The translations under genes were made by a program, and so were the position numbers. DNA of 64,000 nucleotides from Congeria kusceri (taxonomy: Eukaryota; Mollusca; Bivalvia; Myida; Dreissenidae): the NCBI GenBank assembly GCA_027627225.1, contig CM051033.1, forward strand, positions 52,257,410 to 52,321,409. The letters run 5' to 3'. Below, piece after piece: positions 11,671 through 21,914 of this stretch. The notes under the pieces were generated by a model. The model was not told the DNA's origin. It searched no databases and worked only from the letters and a program-made list of their open reading frames with translations. Position 1 is the first letter of the stretch. Every line of letters starts with the position of its first letter.

Positions 11671-11815
11671 TTAGTTCGATTTGCACGCGCAGTCTGCCGG
11701 AAACTCGAACATCTCGAACTGGAGACTACCGGATATGACGTTCCACACGAACAGGGACTGCTGGGATCCCTCGATACTGCACGTCCGGCCTCTGTCGGAG
11801 CACTGACCGCCGCCG
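11671..11815 (-). CDS. Gene B exon 4 (cystine-knot C-terminus)
   Basis: Acceptor ATTTCAG before CGGCGGCGG; 145 nt to TAA at 11671-11673. It encodes GGGQCSDRGRTCSIEGSQQS, LFVWN and FEMFEFPADCACKSN. This is two residues longer than A at the C-terminus. Confidence 0.8.
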
Positions 11816-14800
11816 CTGAAATGTATTTATCAAGTGGGTCATCATGATAATAATAAACACAATAGTTATCGTCGTTTTCAGCATCACCACCACAAACAGC
11901 AACAACAACAACAACAACACAACCAGTACCAGCACAACGATTATTGATCAGCATCGTCGTCGTTATCCTCCTCCTCTTTTTCTGCCTCCTTCTCATAATC
12001 ATAATTATCATCGTCATCATTATCCAGCAGCATCCAACATAATCATCATCAGCACAAAAACAACATTATGATCATTGTCATTATCTTCATCATCATCTTG
12101 ATCATCATCATTATCATCAGCAGCAAGAAAATCATGAAAATCATCATCATCGTCACCATCATCTAAAACACCACCACCACGACCTCATCATCATCGTAAT
12201 CATGATCATCATCATCATCATAATAATCATCATCATAGTCATCATCATCATCATCATTATTATCTTTGTTATTTTCTAAAAGTGGCACTTTAATCATCTC
12301 TATCGTTGTCATCATTATTATATTCATCATCAATTAAATTTATTGACAAAGAAATACATTGTTGAAGATTTTGACACAAAAGTTTCAATATTATTGTAAG
12401 TCACCGTAGTGCATACATTATTTTGTTTTTGTCATGCAAATGTTCCAAATCATAGTGTTTGAAACTATTTTAATTTCGACCTATCTTCAACTGTCGTTAA
12501 GAATTAATTAAGAACCTTTTCTAATACAGACCCATTATGGAAATCTAATAATTTCGCTTCTATTATTGGCACTTATTGTAAAATCATCTTTACCAGCAGG
12601 CGGCGGAAGTGACGCACTGGAACTCGTTATAGAGCGCGATGACGAAGCAGAGTTCTGCGTCGGTGTTTTTGATCCCCATTGACGTGAAATAGCACGTGAA
12701 ATAGCGTGTCCTGAAGCGAAGAATGTGGGTATTCAAAGTTTCGTAAATACATGCATATTTTCGGTCGGTCTGTCGGTAGACAACTTTCGTTTCCGCTCTC
12801 TAAGTACAACAGTCTTCATCTGATCTACGCCAAACTTCATTAACATGTTTGTGGGCATAATATCTAAGTTCGATAATCAGACTTATCACCCCAGAAATTG
12901 TGGAGTTGTGTCCATTGAATTATCTAAAAATTGTCTTTTTTTAGTCGAACAGTTCATAGCCGATCTTCACCAAACTTAGTGAAAATCTTTGTGGGAGTAT
13001 TATCTCGGTTTAGTTAGATTATCAACCAAATCGTTCCAGTAACTGTGGAGTTATGGTCCTTGATTATCTAAAATTGTTAGCTATTTTAGCCTATAGGGGC
13101 AAATGAGTTTCATAAACAGATCGTGTTTTTAATGGTATTAAAGGGACCGATTTTGTCCGTATTGAAAAGGCATTAGAACATCTTCAGAAGCTTAAGCGTT
13201 AGCACTAATCACATCAAAACGTAAAAACATCACTAAAACGTCTATACAGTGTCATAGTCGAGCCGGGCCCGGCTAGCTTATTTGGTAGAGCGCTGGACTG
13301 TCAATCCGGTGTTCGTGAGTTCGAGCCCCAGCCCGGCCACATAACTTGTGTGGGGATTGGTCATGCAATTATTTATACGGCCATTCTAACCCTACCTCTG
13401 ATTCAAGTAAGCAGTTGTCAGTTACTGGCTTAAGTATGTGCAAAATTTGCTTTATTTTGATTAGTCTCATAACAAACATTATTTTGTTAATTTATTGCAA
13501 GAAAAGCATAAGTCATCGTCAAACGTCAAATTCTGCAATGTCCCGCGTAACAGTTAATTTCTGTTTGAAACGAAATGTCGTCTGTATTTCCGCGGCGCTA
13601 AAAGATATACGTCTATTTTTTCCATGTTATACCGAGACCTCATTTCCGTTTTCAACTGCGAAAAAAAGATGATTAGTAAAATTCATACAAGGTAAAATTT
13701 GCAAAAATGAAAGTCCGTTGAATTGTCCCGGTCAACATAGGGGGGCATTAAGGTGTTCACAAATGCTTTGATAATAAAGTGAAGATGTAGACTAAAGCTA
13801 CGGAATTTTGGTCAACATGTTGAATGTGTATTCTTCTAAAAATATGGTGAATTAGCAATTATTCACATTATAATAAGATACTTTTTACACCATGCGTGTA
13901 CTTACTTTAACGATGTCCAAAACGTCATTTTATTGTAAATTGCAAGAACACGGCGGAGATCAAATTGTGTTATTATTATTTTTATGTCATTTATTTTCAA
14001 ACTTCAACATATAATTCACAACAAGACATGTCAGGGTTAACGACGTCAAAATATTGCCACAGTCGTTACATATACATTAATTTTAACAGTTTTACTTAAA
14101 ATCTAAACAATGTCCGCCCGATTTATCTGATACGTTTTTAATTCCTCTGTTATCGATTAAGGTGTTAATAATATACAAACATGTTTCGGAAATGCTTTAG
14201 AAGATATACATTCCACAAATAAATATTATTGGAAAAACGTTATGCACCAAAAAAAATTATTCTAAATGTTGTTGTTTTTTTACGTTCTTTAGAATGGCCC
14301 CTGTTCTCGAAAAGTATGCTTGTTTTTTAAAAATCATATCATTTTTTTTGTATTAATTGCAATTTTAATTTGTTTCATATCACCATTTAAATTTTAAATC
14401 TTGTAATGAAACAGTAAGAAGGGTTTTTAGTCATGTGTGTAAATTTCATTATATTATGATTTGGATTTCTTTATGTATTGCGCCTTTTTTAATGTCTCCT
14501 TGACAGAATATAAACGTGATTTTGGGAAGCTAGGACAGTTTTTTATAGTTGCATTTTTAATAAGAATGCACTCAACTTATTAATGCTCAACAACTATGGA
14601 TATAATATGATTATATTTTTATCATCTATATAATAGCATAATTTTTGCTTTGCAATATCAGAACATATTTATGGAGATTATTTAATGCTATTATCGCACA
14701 TAATGGCATTCTAAAATAAATAAGTAAAATGGGAAATACTTATTAAATGAATCATCAACTTTGAGCGAGAATACAAAGTCAAATTTACTAAAGTGTCGGG

Positions 14801-17800
14801 AGAGTGGAGAACGCGCAAAGACTACTTAATATGCAATATAAAAGGGACCGGAAGCGGAAGTGGCGTGCTCGGAACAAACTAACCACGGCAGTGGACTTGC
14901 CGTATTATCAGATGCTCTGACATAAATATCTGACGAGTAAGTCGTATCCACTGGCAACTATTCATGAACACACAGACGGGTTTGCTCCTCAGTATAAGAG
15001 CCGATATTTATTGATGATACGTTTTAGACAGTATGAAATTGAATTTAAGATTTTGTCTTTATGTTTAATAAATACTTAAAATTGCGGTTTATTCCTTATT
15101 GATTAAAGCATCCCAAGTAATATACAAATTTGTTCGTACATAAGACAATAAACTTTAAACGTTTCTTATTAAAACGTTAATAGGCAGCTTGACATCTTGA
15201 CGCGACGTCGTGTTACGCTACCAGGAACGAATAACGTGCGACTGGTCACTACATAACGGGCCTTACAGCGTTACATTCACCTCATCAGTTTTAGCTTACA
15301 TGAGGCGTGTCGTCGTAAACCCGGGCTAAATGCATGTGCGTAAAGTGTCGTACCGCTTAAGCCTGTGCAGTCCGCACAGGCTAATCCATGACGGCACTTT
15401 CCGCATACAGTAGATTTATGTTTATAAGCGACTTACTTGAACAAGAAAATACCATTATAGCGGAAAGTGCCGTCCTGGATTAGCATGTGCAGTCCGCACA
15501 GTGTCTGGACGACACAGTAACGCGTTTCATCGGTTTTTTGGGGCAGAATGCGTATCACTTACATAGCATTAAACAATTACTACTATAGTGCAAAATTATT
15601 AACCTGACACTCATGAATATTCCGTATGCAATCGGGATTTATTTAATGCTTCTACAACAAGTATTGATCGTAGCGTAGGCAATTATACAACGTGAATTGA
15701 TATCGTATTGGTTTTTATCCTACCACTAAATGATATTATAGAAGGAAACTCTACCTGTCAGATAAACTTTTGCTTTATCCGACAGGCAAGGTTTATCTGA
15801 CACCCTCATGTATATACTTTTGACGGACTACTTTTTCCAGGAATGTCAGTGACGTCATAAACAAGTAATTTTAAAGGTTACGAAATGGGGCGATATTTAA
15901 CAGTTCATCTATTGGTGGAAATAAGACACTAAACATTCAATAATTACATATTATTATATGCCTTACAATAAATACTACATTACAATAAATTAAATAGTAA
16001 CACATTTGTAGAGGAAAAAGAATCAATAACAGTTAGCTATCGACACAATACAGGTAGTTTCGGTTTAAAATAACTCGCCAAAATTCGCGTGCGCGCGTAA
16101 TGACGAAATCAAATGTTTTACGTCATTCAGTTGAGTTTTAAGTTTACACAGAGTTGGAATTTCAAAAGAGAAATCAGATTACAATCTTTAGTGTTTCTGT
16201 GTTTTTTGGATGGATTATGATAATAAGATTTATATCAAAAAGTGTATTCATGGAATATATGGCTCGAATGGAACCGGTGAGATTAATTCCATTTCAATTT
16301 TCTATAAGTCGAGTGTATCCCGAGCTGGATTGTTGTGGGTGGAGAACAGAGTTGCCATCATAAGGTGTTAGATCTAGTAATTTGGATGCAGTCTTCGATT
16401 AGTTTACTTTTGAAAGGAAATTTACATAAACGGTTATTTCTTTGATGAATAAACCGTTTCTGTGTTGGTTGATCAAAGAAAGTCTATCCACAAAGAATGA
16501 CCCGCTTACACCAACTGTTTTAAAAGGAATAGAAGGACTATGTTTGCACCTTTATCGATCATGCCATGTGCGGATTAACAACTCACTATGGAAGCTAGAA
16601 CCTCTGTAAAACTGGACTACACGACGTTTTTATCAATGAAATAATCGGGTGAGTAGGGTGTATTTCATTTTTAATTTTATGCTGTGTTATTCTGGAATAA
16701 TTGAGTCACACGATTTGTGTGTATATGTTGAAAAATAATAGAAATGGTACATAGTAAACATCTCGACGAAGATAAATCATGCAAATACACTTTTGGAAAG
16801 TTAAAATTGCCAGCCATTTTGGTCTTTTGTTGTTGAACAGTTTGGTCGAAACACGGACTTGCATTTGAATAAAACCTTCTTTTATCTAATGTAGTGTGTA
16901 GCATTTGGCACGGTGAACATATTTTAAACGAAGCATATGGCGATATTTTATCTTGTTACACTGCGTTTTGCATTGAATTGTTTCGGACTATTTCGAGTGG
17001 CGGAAACATCGTTAATATATTCCATATATATTCCATATTACTACGCAAGGTTAGATTCAGTAAATTTAATGCGTTTTTTTAGTATTGTTTCAAATAATTA
17101 AACGTTAATAGTGTGTTTGTTAAACATAAAATAAATAAATAAAAATATGGTAGGATAAATTGAATTTATCCGACTCGTCTCCGAAAGGCTTACACGGCTC
17201 GGCAAGCCTCGCCGTGTAACCTTTCTTTAACTCGTCGGATAAAGTCAAGTACACAAAGACACTAACCTAATATTCTCTATATTTATCGTTAAGCGCGAAT
17301 GGTGTAGTGGAACAGATGTCGCGCTTGCGATGCGTAGTTTGGAGTTCGAATCTCGGCGTCGACATTTTTATAAACAAGAGCATTTTACATCTTATTATTA
17401 TTAGTAGTATTATTATTATAAAACGAAACTGTTACTTTACATGTTTGATGACTTTCTGTTTGAATAAAACATAACAGAAACAAATATAAATTAGATCAAA
17501 TAAAAAAATGATAGTACTCAGTTAAATATATATTTTTTTAATTAATATCTCGTGATCTGCATATTTTAAGGATATCTCCAAACATTTTACAAAAGGTGGC
17601 TGTCAGACGGAAATGAACCCGGTCCGACGGCGTGGGGCGCTAGCAATTATACCACACGACCATTACATGCCACTCTCGCTACCCTGTATTTAAATCTATA
17701 TAAACTAGGGATGGGACCGAATATCGGATAATATTCGAATATAAAAAAACGAATACGAATATTCGATTTTCAAATTTATTTAAAAAACAAAAATTCTTTA

Positions 17801-20153
17801 AAAAAAATCATGTTTCTTTTCCAATTTGATTGCAAAGTTAACATGAATTCCAGTCGTATTTCCTGCCTAGCAGGTGGGCGGGGGTAGTGTAACGTTTTAA
17901 CAACACATGCCAAACATATCCAATTAACGACAATTTATAATTGGCAGGTGGGCCACGTCTTTACAAGGGCCGCGAATTAACGGTTTGTCGGAAGCGCGAA
18001 TAAGACGGGTTGTATCTACAAATAACAAAACTGGGCCATGTTGTGATAACGGTTTCACAGTTTGCACAAGGCGTGCATTGTTATTTATTGTCCTTAAGTG
18101 ACATCTATACGGTTAATTACAATTACTCTCTAAGTAAACCAATCAAAATCAATCCATTATCATGCACTCAATTTCTTTAACAGTTCCATAATTTTTGTCA
18201 ATTTCATTAACAAAGTAAGCATAATCTGGTCAATCTTAATATACGTCACTTGTAAATTATTATCCATTATATCAACACCGTATATTATACAAGAGTCTTG
18301 ATTAATAAACAATGCAACCATCAAGTGCTTGGAAGTACTTAATGCGGTCATTAGACCAAACCCAGGCAACGTGTAATCTACGTAAGGAAAAATTTGTGTA
18401 CGGAACGATTCACAAATTAATTAACAATACATTTAACAATATCTTACATTTCTTTAGATTTGCCTAGCACTTACGTAGTTATATCGCTTATTTACCAATT
18501 TACCACGGAAACATGGTAAAAGAACTACGTACACGTAGTAAACATATTTTGGATAGGTTAATATTCGGACAGAGTGCTGTATATAGTAGTATTTACAAAA
18601 CGAATATTCGAATATATTCGATTACCTAAAACGAATATTCAAATAATGATTTCAGTATTCGGTCCCATCCCTAATATAAACATAAATTCCAATAACAGAA
18701 ACTCGTCCAAAACCACTCAAACAACCGAACACACTTACGGTTTGTCACGAAGTTTAATGAGTGTCAGGTTAATAATTTCGCACTATAGTGTCAGGTTAAT
18801 AATTTCGCACTATAGTATCGTTTAGAATGGCTGAGTGGTTGACACGACAGAGTTTGTCGTAGGTTCGAGTCTTGGCAAAGGGAAATCTTTAATGATTTTT
18901 CTTTATATACTATTTGAATATTTGTTGTTGATTAGTCCAACTGCTTGTGTTTTTGCAATTGTATGACATATAAAAAAGCACGAAATCTGTGAACAAGTCC
19001 CTTTTATGTCGGTAACCTCGCATAGAATTGGCTTACGTTGGACAACAATAATCCCCGTTCGACGCTATGCCGAGCGAGCAAGGGTCCACGGTGCTTCTTT
19101 GTTGGCCTTGGCCTGACGTTCCGGTCATGTCCCGTTTTCGTACGATCGTCATAGGAACGTAACGTAGTCCGGACATCTGGGAATATTCTGTGACGTTGTA
19201 GAAAGTCCCTAGCAGTCTTGATTTCAGATCGGAGTGCCTAAAACAACAACCCATGTCAACTGAGTGTATACAGGGTACATAATTATGGCGGTCCGTATGA
19301 ATACTCTGTCAGCTAATACAAGTTTTCCCTTCCGCTTACATTTGTTTATCCGTCCGGCCGGTTATAAATATTTGTGTGCCCGTCGGTCATTTTACATTGT
19401 ATATGTACTTCCTTTCGCATATGCATGTATCTCTCTGTCCGTCCGCTGCACCAGGTCTGTCCGTTCGTCTGCTTGTACACCTTTGTCCATGTGTCTGCGT
19501 ATACGTGTTTGTCTGTCCGTCTGTCAGTTACTGCATATCTGATGACCCCTCCACTTGTACATATATGTAAGTCTGTCCAATTACAAATTGCTACCTGTCC
19601 GTCCGTCCACTTACCGCCAGTACTCATGTTTTTCTGTTTGTCCATATGACCGTCCGTTTTACATGTCTGCCTGTCCGTCCGTCCAGTTACACATACTTGC
19701 TTGCCACCCGTTCGTCCGTTTGTCGCTGTAATTGAACTGGAGAATGCCAATTCATGAAAATTGCAATTAAGAAATATTTCTACCTAAATCTTTATTACTT
19801 ATGCAATGTCATAATTGTCAACTTGACCTTTTAAGGAAAGATATATTCAACGGAAATAAAGTAGCCCACGAATAAAAGTCGCTAATAAAAAATAAAAATA
19901 AAACAATTCCATTAAAATAAAATTAAGAAACTCACGAAAGTGTTCGGCAGTCGTTATAACGACACAAGATGGCACTGTCATATTTGTCTATTACTTCAAT
20001 CGATTTTCTTCTCCACGAGGGCGGCACAGTTGTCCTTGGCAACGAGTAAAATGACGTGGGGTCACATGACGCATCGGCATGTCCGGTTAACACCATGGCC
20101 ACCCATATGAACAAGGACCTTTTCTGGATTTTTTTTGGATATTCAAGATACAA
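11671..20153 (-). CDS. Gene B: diverged paralog of gene A, cystine-knot secreted protein (4 exons)
   Basis: Exons 19936-about 20153, 19037-19237, 12594-12710 and 11671-11815 share phases with gene A (2,2,2), and exon 3 has the identical length of 117 nt. Conserved landmarks are DSAILC..NDCR (exon 1), DPCSLGIASNGDYCCP (exon 2), TRYFTC, ELCFVIALYNEFQCVTSAAC (exon 3), and GGGQC, R.C, LFVWN, FEMFEFPADCACK (exon 4). The first half of exon 2 is unrelated to A. The stop is followed 26 bp on by AATAAA. The 6.3-kb intron 2 contains many repeats. The 5' end is unsettled: no ATG precedes the leader-like SLFIWVAMVLTGHADA in frame before a stop, so a short upstream exon is probable. The Spaetzle/NGF-like fold is inferred, as for A. 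Confidence 0.68.
11840..12275. repeat. ATC/CAT trinucleotide microsatellite in gene B intron 3
   Basis: Imperfect CAT/ATC triplets filling most of the short intron between exons 3 and 4. A similar tract lies at 26410-26765. Confidence 0.92.
12594..12710 (-). CDS. Gene B exon 3 (cystine-knot core)
   Basis: Acceptor CGCTTCAG, donor GTAAAG; 117 nt, starting with the phase-completing G then TRYFTCYFTS. All four cysteines of gene A exon 3 are kept. Confidence 0.8.
12757..13085. repeat. Two units of the ~155-bp repeat, gene B intron 2
   Basis: Same family as 327-960: the order TCTTCATCTGATC, CAAACTTCATTAACATGTTT, CACCCCAGAAATTGTGGAGT is recognisable. Each of the three genes has this repeat in an intron; in B it is intron 2 rather than intron 3. 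Confidence 0.7.
13264..13450 (+). mobile_element. tRNA-Asp-like SINE
   Basis: A tRNA-like head (AGCTTATTTGGTAGAGCGCT; anticodon loop CTGTCAA with GTC; B box GAGTTCGAGCCCC) is followed by GGGGATTGGTCATGCAATTA and TGATTCAAGTAAGCAGTTGT. The acceptor and T stems pair poorly, so it is not a working tRNA gene. The tail recurs without the head at 50408-50560, which supports a SINE. Confidence 0.7.
13451..15300. other. AT-rich intron 2 sequence of gene B
   Basis: No gene recognised. A 108-codon open frame at 13346-13672 overlaps the SINE and has no credible domain. A TATA-like site lies at 14837. Confidence 0.5.
14837..14861 (+). promoter_or_regulatory. Candidate TATA box with two ETS-type sites
   Basis: TATAAAAG at 14837-14844, then CCGGAAG and GCGGAAGT at 14848-14861. 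A GTAAGT donor-like site follows at 14937. No downstream coding exon was found, so this is only a candidate for a plus-strand noncoding start. Confidence 0.25.
15301..15530. mobile_element. Palindromic MITE, copy 1 (degenerate)
   Basis: Starts TGAGGCGTGTCGTCGTAAAC and holds two internal inverted blocks (GCCTGTGCAGTCCGCACAGG and a decayed partner) joined by a middle with CAGTAGATTTATGTTTATAA. The same element occurs at 25166, 32402, 40459 and 45151. Confidence 0.8.
15756..15802. repeat. Small hairpin
   Basis: TGTCAGATAAAC (15756-15767) and GTTTATCTGACA (15791-15802) are perfect inverted repeats. TTTATCCGACA in the loop is shared with the hairpin at 17165. Confidence 0.7.
15803..17160. other. 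Gene B intron 2, middle
   Basis: AT-rich sequence without recognisable exons or repeats. Short open frames at 16154-16363 and 16894-17082 show no domain or codon signal. Confidence 0.45.
17165..17243. repeat. 79-bp nested inverted repeat
   Basis: The outer arms are TTTATCCGAC / GTCGGATAAA and the inner arms TTACACGGC / GCCGTGTAA, with AAAGG / CCTTT between them. It could form a long hairpin or be a minimal MITE. Confidence 0.7.
17293..17366 (+). mobile_element. tRNA-like sequence
   Basis: A-box-like GAATGGTGTAGTGGAACAGA and B box GAGTTCGAATC followed by TCGGCGTCGACA and a T-rich run. Likely a tRNA-derived SINE head rather than a gene. Confidence 0.35.
17600..17672 (-). mobile_element. tRNA-like sequence
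   Basis: On the minus strand, GTCGTGTGGTATAATTGCTA (A-box-like) and CCGGGTTCATTTCCG (B-box-like) with tRNA-like spacing. A pseudo-tRNA or SINE head. Confidence 0.35.
17706..18673. mobile_element. Non-autonomous hAT element, 968 bp
   Basis: Terminal inverted repeats TAGGGATGGGACCGAATA and TATTCGGTCCCATCCCTA are flanked by a perfect 8-bp duplication, ATATAAAC, at 17698-17705 and 18674-18681. TIR sequence and 8-bp duplication are diagnostic of hAT. The ends carry many AATATTCG subterminal motifs. No transposase frame, so it moves only in trans. Confidence 0.88.
18761..18814. repeat. 27-bp direct duplication
   Basis: GTGTCAGGTTAATAATTTCG followed by CACTATA occurs twice head to tail, just before the SINE at 18824. 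Confidence 0.9.
18824..19010 (+). mobile_element. tRNA-derived SINE, gene B intron 2
   Basis: Head TAGAATGGCTGAGTGGTT...GTAGGTTCGAGTCTTGG (A and B boxes like tRNA-Leu/Ser), tail TTAGTCCAACTGCTTGTG and AATCTGTGAACAAGTCCC. It ends 27 bp from gene B exon 2. Confidence 0.7.
19037..19237 (-). CDS. Gene B exon 2
   Basis: Acceptor GTTGTTTTAG, donor GTAAGC; 201 nt (1+198+2). It begins HSDLKSRLLG and ends in GIASNGDYCCP like gene A, while the central 45 residues (SQMSGLRYVPMTIVRKRD...) are not alignable by eye. Confidence 0.7.
19400..19735. repeat. Degenerate CTGTCCGTCCGT pyrimidine-rich repeat, gene B intron 1
   Basis: Irregular repeats of CTGTCCGTC and related words; the overlapping open frames on both strands are by-products. 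Confidence 0.7.
19936..20153 (-). CDS. Gene B exon 1 (5' boundary uncertain)
   Basis: Donor GTGAGT at 19935. The frame contains the leader-like KRSLFIWVAMVLTGHADA and, toward its end, IEVIDKYDSAILCRYNDCRT, matching gene A. The open frame runs to 20153 with no ATG except an internal one at 20096-20094. A CAG before AAAAGGTCC, at the place homologous to one in gene A, may be an acceptor. Confidence 0.6.
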
Positions 20154-20224
20154 AGGAGGAATTGGTCTAAGTAATTAAATAATTATTACAATGAGTCTTT
20201 GCAAAGCATTACACTGTCATTATT

Positions 20225-21235
20225 ATCAGCAAATGAGTTCGTGGGTGATTGATTGAATTAGGGAGTAATAGAGTGAATGGATGGGCGAGCGAGTGAACGA
20301 GTGCGTGATTGAAAATGTGCGTATGTGTGTGAGTGAGTGAATGAATGAATGCGTGTGTGAGTGAATGAGTGAGTGACTGTGTGAGTGATCGAGTGAGTGA
20401 GCGAGTGAGTGAGCGAGTGAGTGAGCGACTGAGCGAGTGAGTGAGCCAGTGAGCGAGCGAGTGAGTAAGTGAGCGAGTGAGTGAGCGAGTGAGTGAGTGA
20501 GCGAGTGAGTGAGTGAGCGAGTGAGTGAGCAAGCGAGTGAGCGATTGAGTAAGTGAGTGAGTGAGTGAGTGAGTGAGTGAGTGAGTGAGTGGGTGGTTGG
20601 GTGGGTGGGTGGGTTGGTGGGCGGGCGGGCGGGCGGGCGGGCGGGTGGGTGGGTGGGTGGGTGGCATGGTGGGTGGCATGGTGGGTGTGCGGGTGGATGG
20701 GCGGGTGGGTGATTGGGTCTTGGGTGGGTGGGTGGGCGGGTGTGTGGGTGGGCGGGTGGGTGGATGGGCGGTTGGGTGGGTCTTGGGTGGGTGGGTGGGT
20801 GGGATTTGGGTGGGTGGGTGGGTGAGTGAGTGAGTGCACAATAAGTCAATGAGTGCATGAGTGAGTTAGTTTGTGAGTGAGTGCAAGTGTGTGTGCACGT
20901 GGATGCGCGCGTGTGTGTGTGTGTGTGTGTGTGTGTACGGGTGTGTGTTTTGGGGTGAGAGTCAGTGAGTGAACGGGTATCCGCGTATGGGTGAATGTTT
21001 GCTTGAATGAGTAAGTGAGTGAATGAAGGAGAGGGTGAGTGATTGAGTGCCTGAGTGAGTACATGAGAGGGTTGCTGGTCGAGTTAATTCATGAGAAATA
21101 GAATGAAAGAGAGCGATTAATTAATGGGTGTTTGAGTGAGTGAATGAGTTAAATGTTGAGTGAACACGTGATGTTTGCGTGTATTTTCAAGTTTGGGAGA
21201 GTTAATGAGTGACCGAGTAAGTGAGTGAATACGCT
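20225..21235. repeat. GAGT/GGTG tetranucleotide block 1
   Basis: GAGTGAGC runs (20290-20590) change to GGTGGGTG/GGCG (20590-20820), then to a mixed GAGT section whose anchor GTGCACAATAAGTCAATGAG is repeated at 25621 (block 2). Three overlapping 190-210-codon Thr/His/Pro frames are artefacts. Confidence 0.95.
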
Positions 21236-21307
21236 TTTAAATGGTATTTTGGAAACACGTATATTACTTACACAACGTTAAACATTCACTTTAATGGTTG
21301 TAAGCCA

Positions 21308-21510
21308 GAATGGCTGAGTGGTTAGCGCGACATATGTTTGATCCCAGTGGTCGTAGGTTCGAGTCCCGGCGATGGCAAATTTTGTATTTAATATATTCGC
21401 TATACCGGACAGATGTTTTTGTTAGTCCAACTGCAGTTAAGACATTAAATGACATTTTTCATGAATACGAAATTATGTGAATTAGTCCCTTTAAAATACT
21501 TAGTAGTCGA
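21308..21510 (+). mobile_element. tRNA-derived SINE (duplication copy 1)
   Basis: Head AGAATGGCTGAGTGGTTAGC and B box GTAGGTTCGAGTCCCGGCGA, tail TTAGTCCAACTGCAGTTAAG. It has the best preserved A and B boxes of this family in the window. Confidence 0.75.
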
Positions 21511-21914
21511 TACCGCCTTGTACAACAATATCAATTCGTACAATCAGAAACGGTCGGATGACGACCACTAGTATTCACCAATAAAAGTTTCTGTTTTTAG
21601 CGTCTCAATTCCGGTTTTATTTGTTGCGAAAGCAGATATGAGCAATGTACATTTGTTAACGTCCCACTCAAATCCTGGTCCATACAAAATAACAAGGTCA
21701 AGTAAGATAATTTATAAAAATAAGTACATGAAGGTCAACTATATTTAATTTATAAATTTAAAGTAGCAAACAATGCATTTCTAATCATGTTTTGTTAACG
21801 GAGTTAATCGAGTTTAACAGATGAAAAAAGTAGTGTTATAAACAGAACAATTAAAATCCATGTTCTCACCTGGTTAAATGAATTGGCCGTATTCGTAGAT
21901 AAATTTGTTAGTTA

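Noticed and set aside
13264..13340. Functional tRNA-Asp gene
   Set aside because: Acceptor and T stems pair poorly and the attached tail recurs at 50408, so it is a SINE.
20209..20858. Three overlapping ~200-codon Thr/His/Pro frames
   Set aside because: Tetranucleotide repeat open in all frames.
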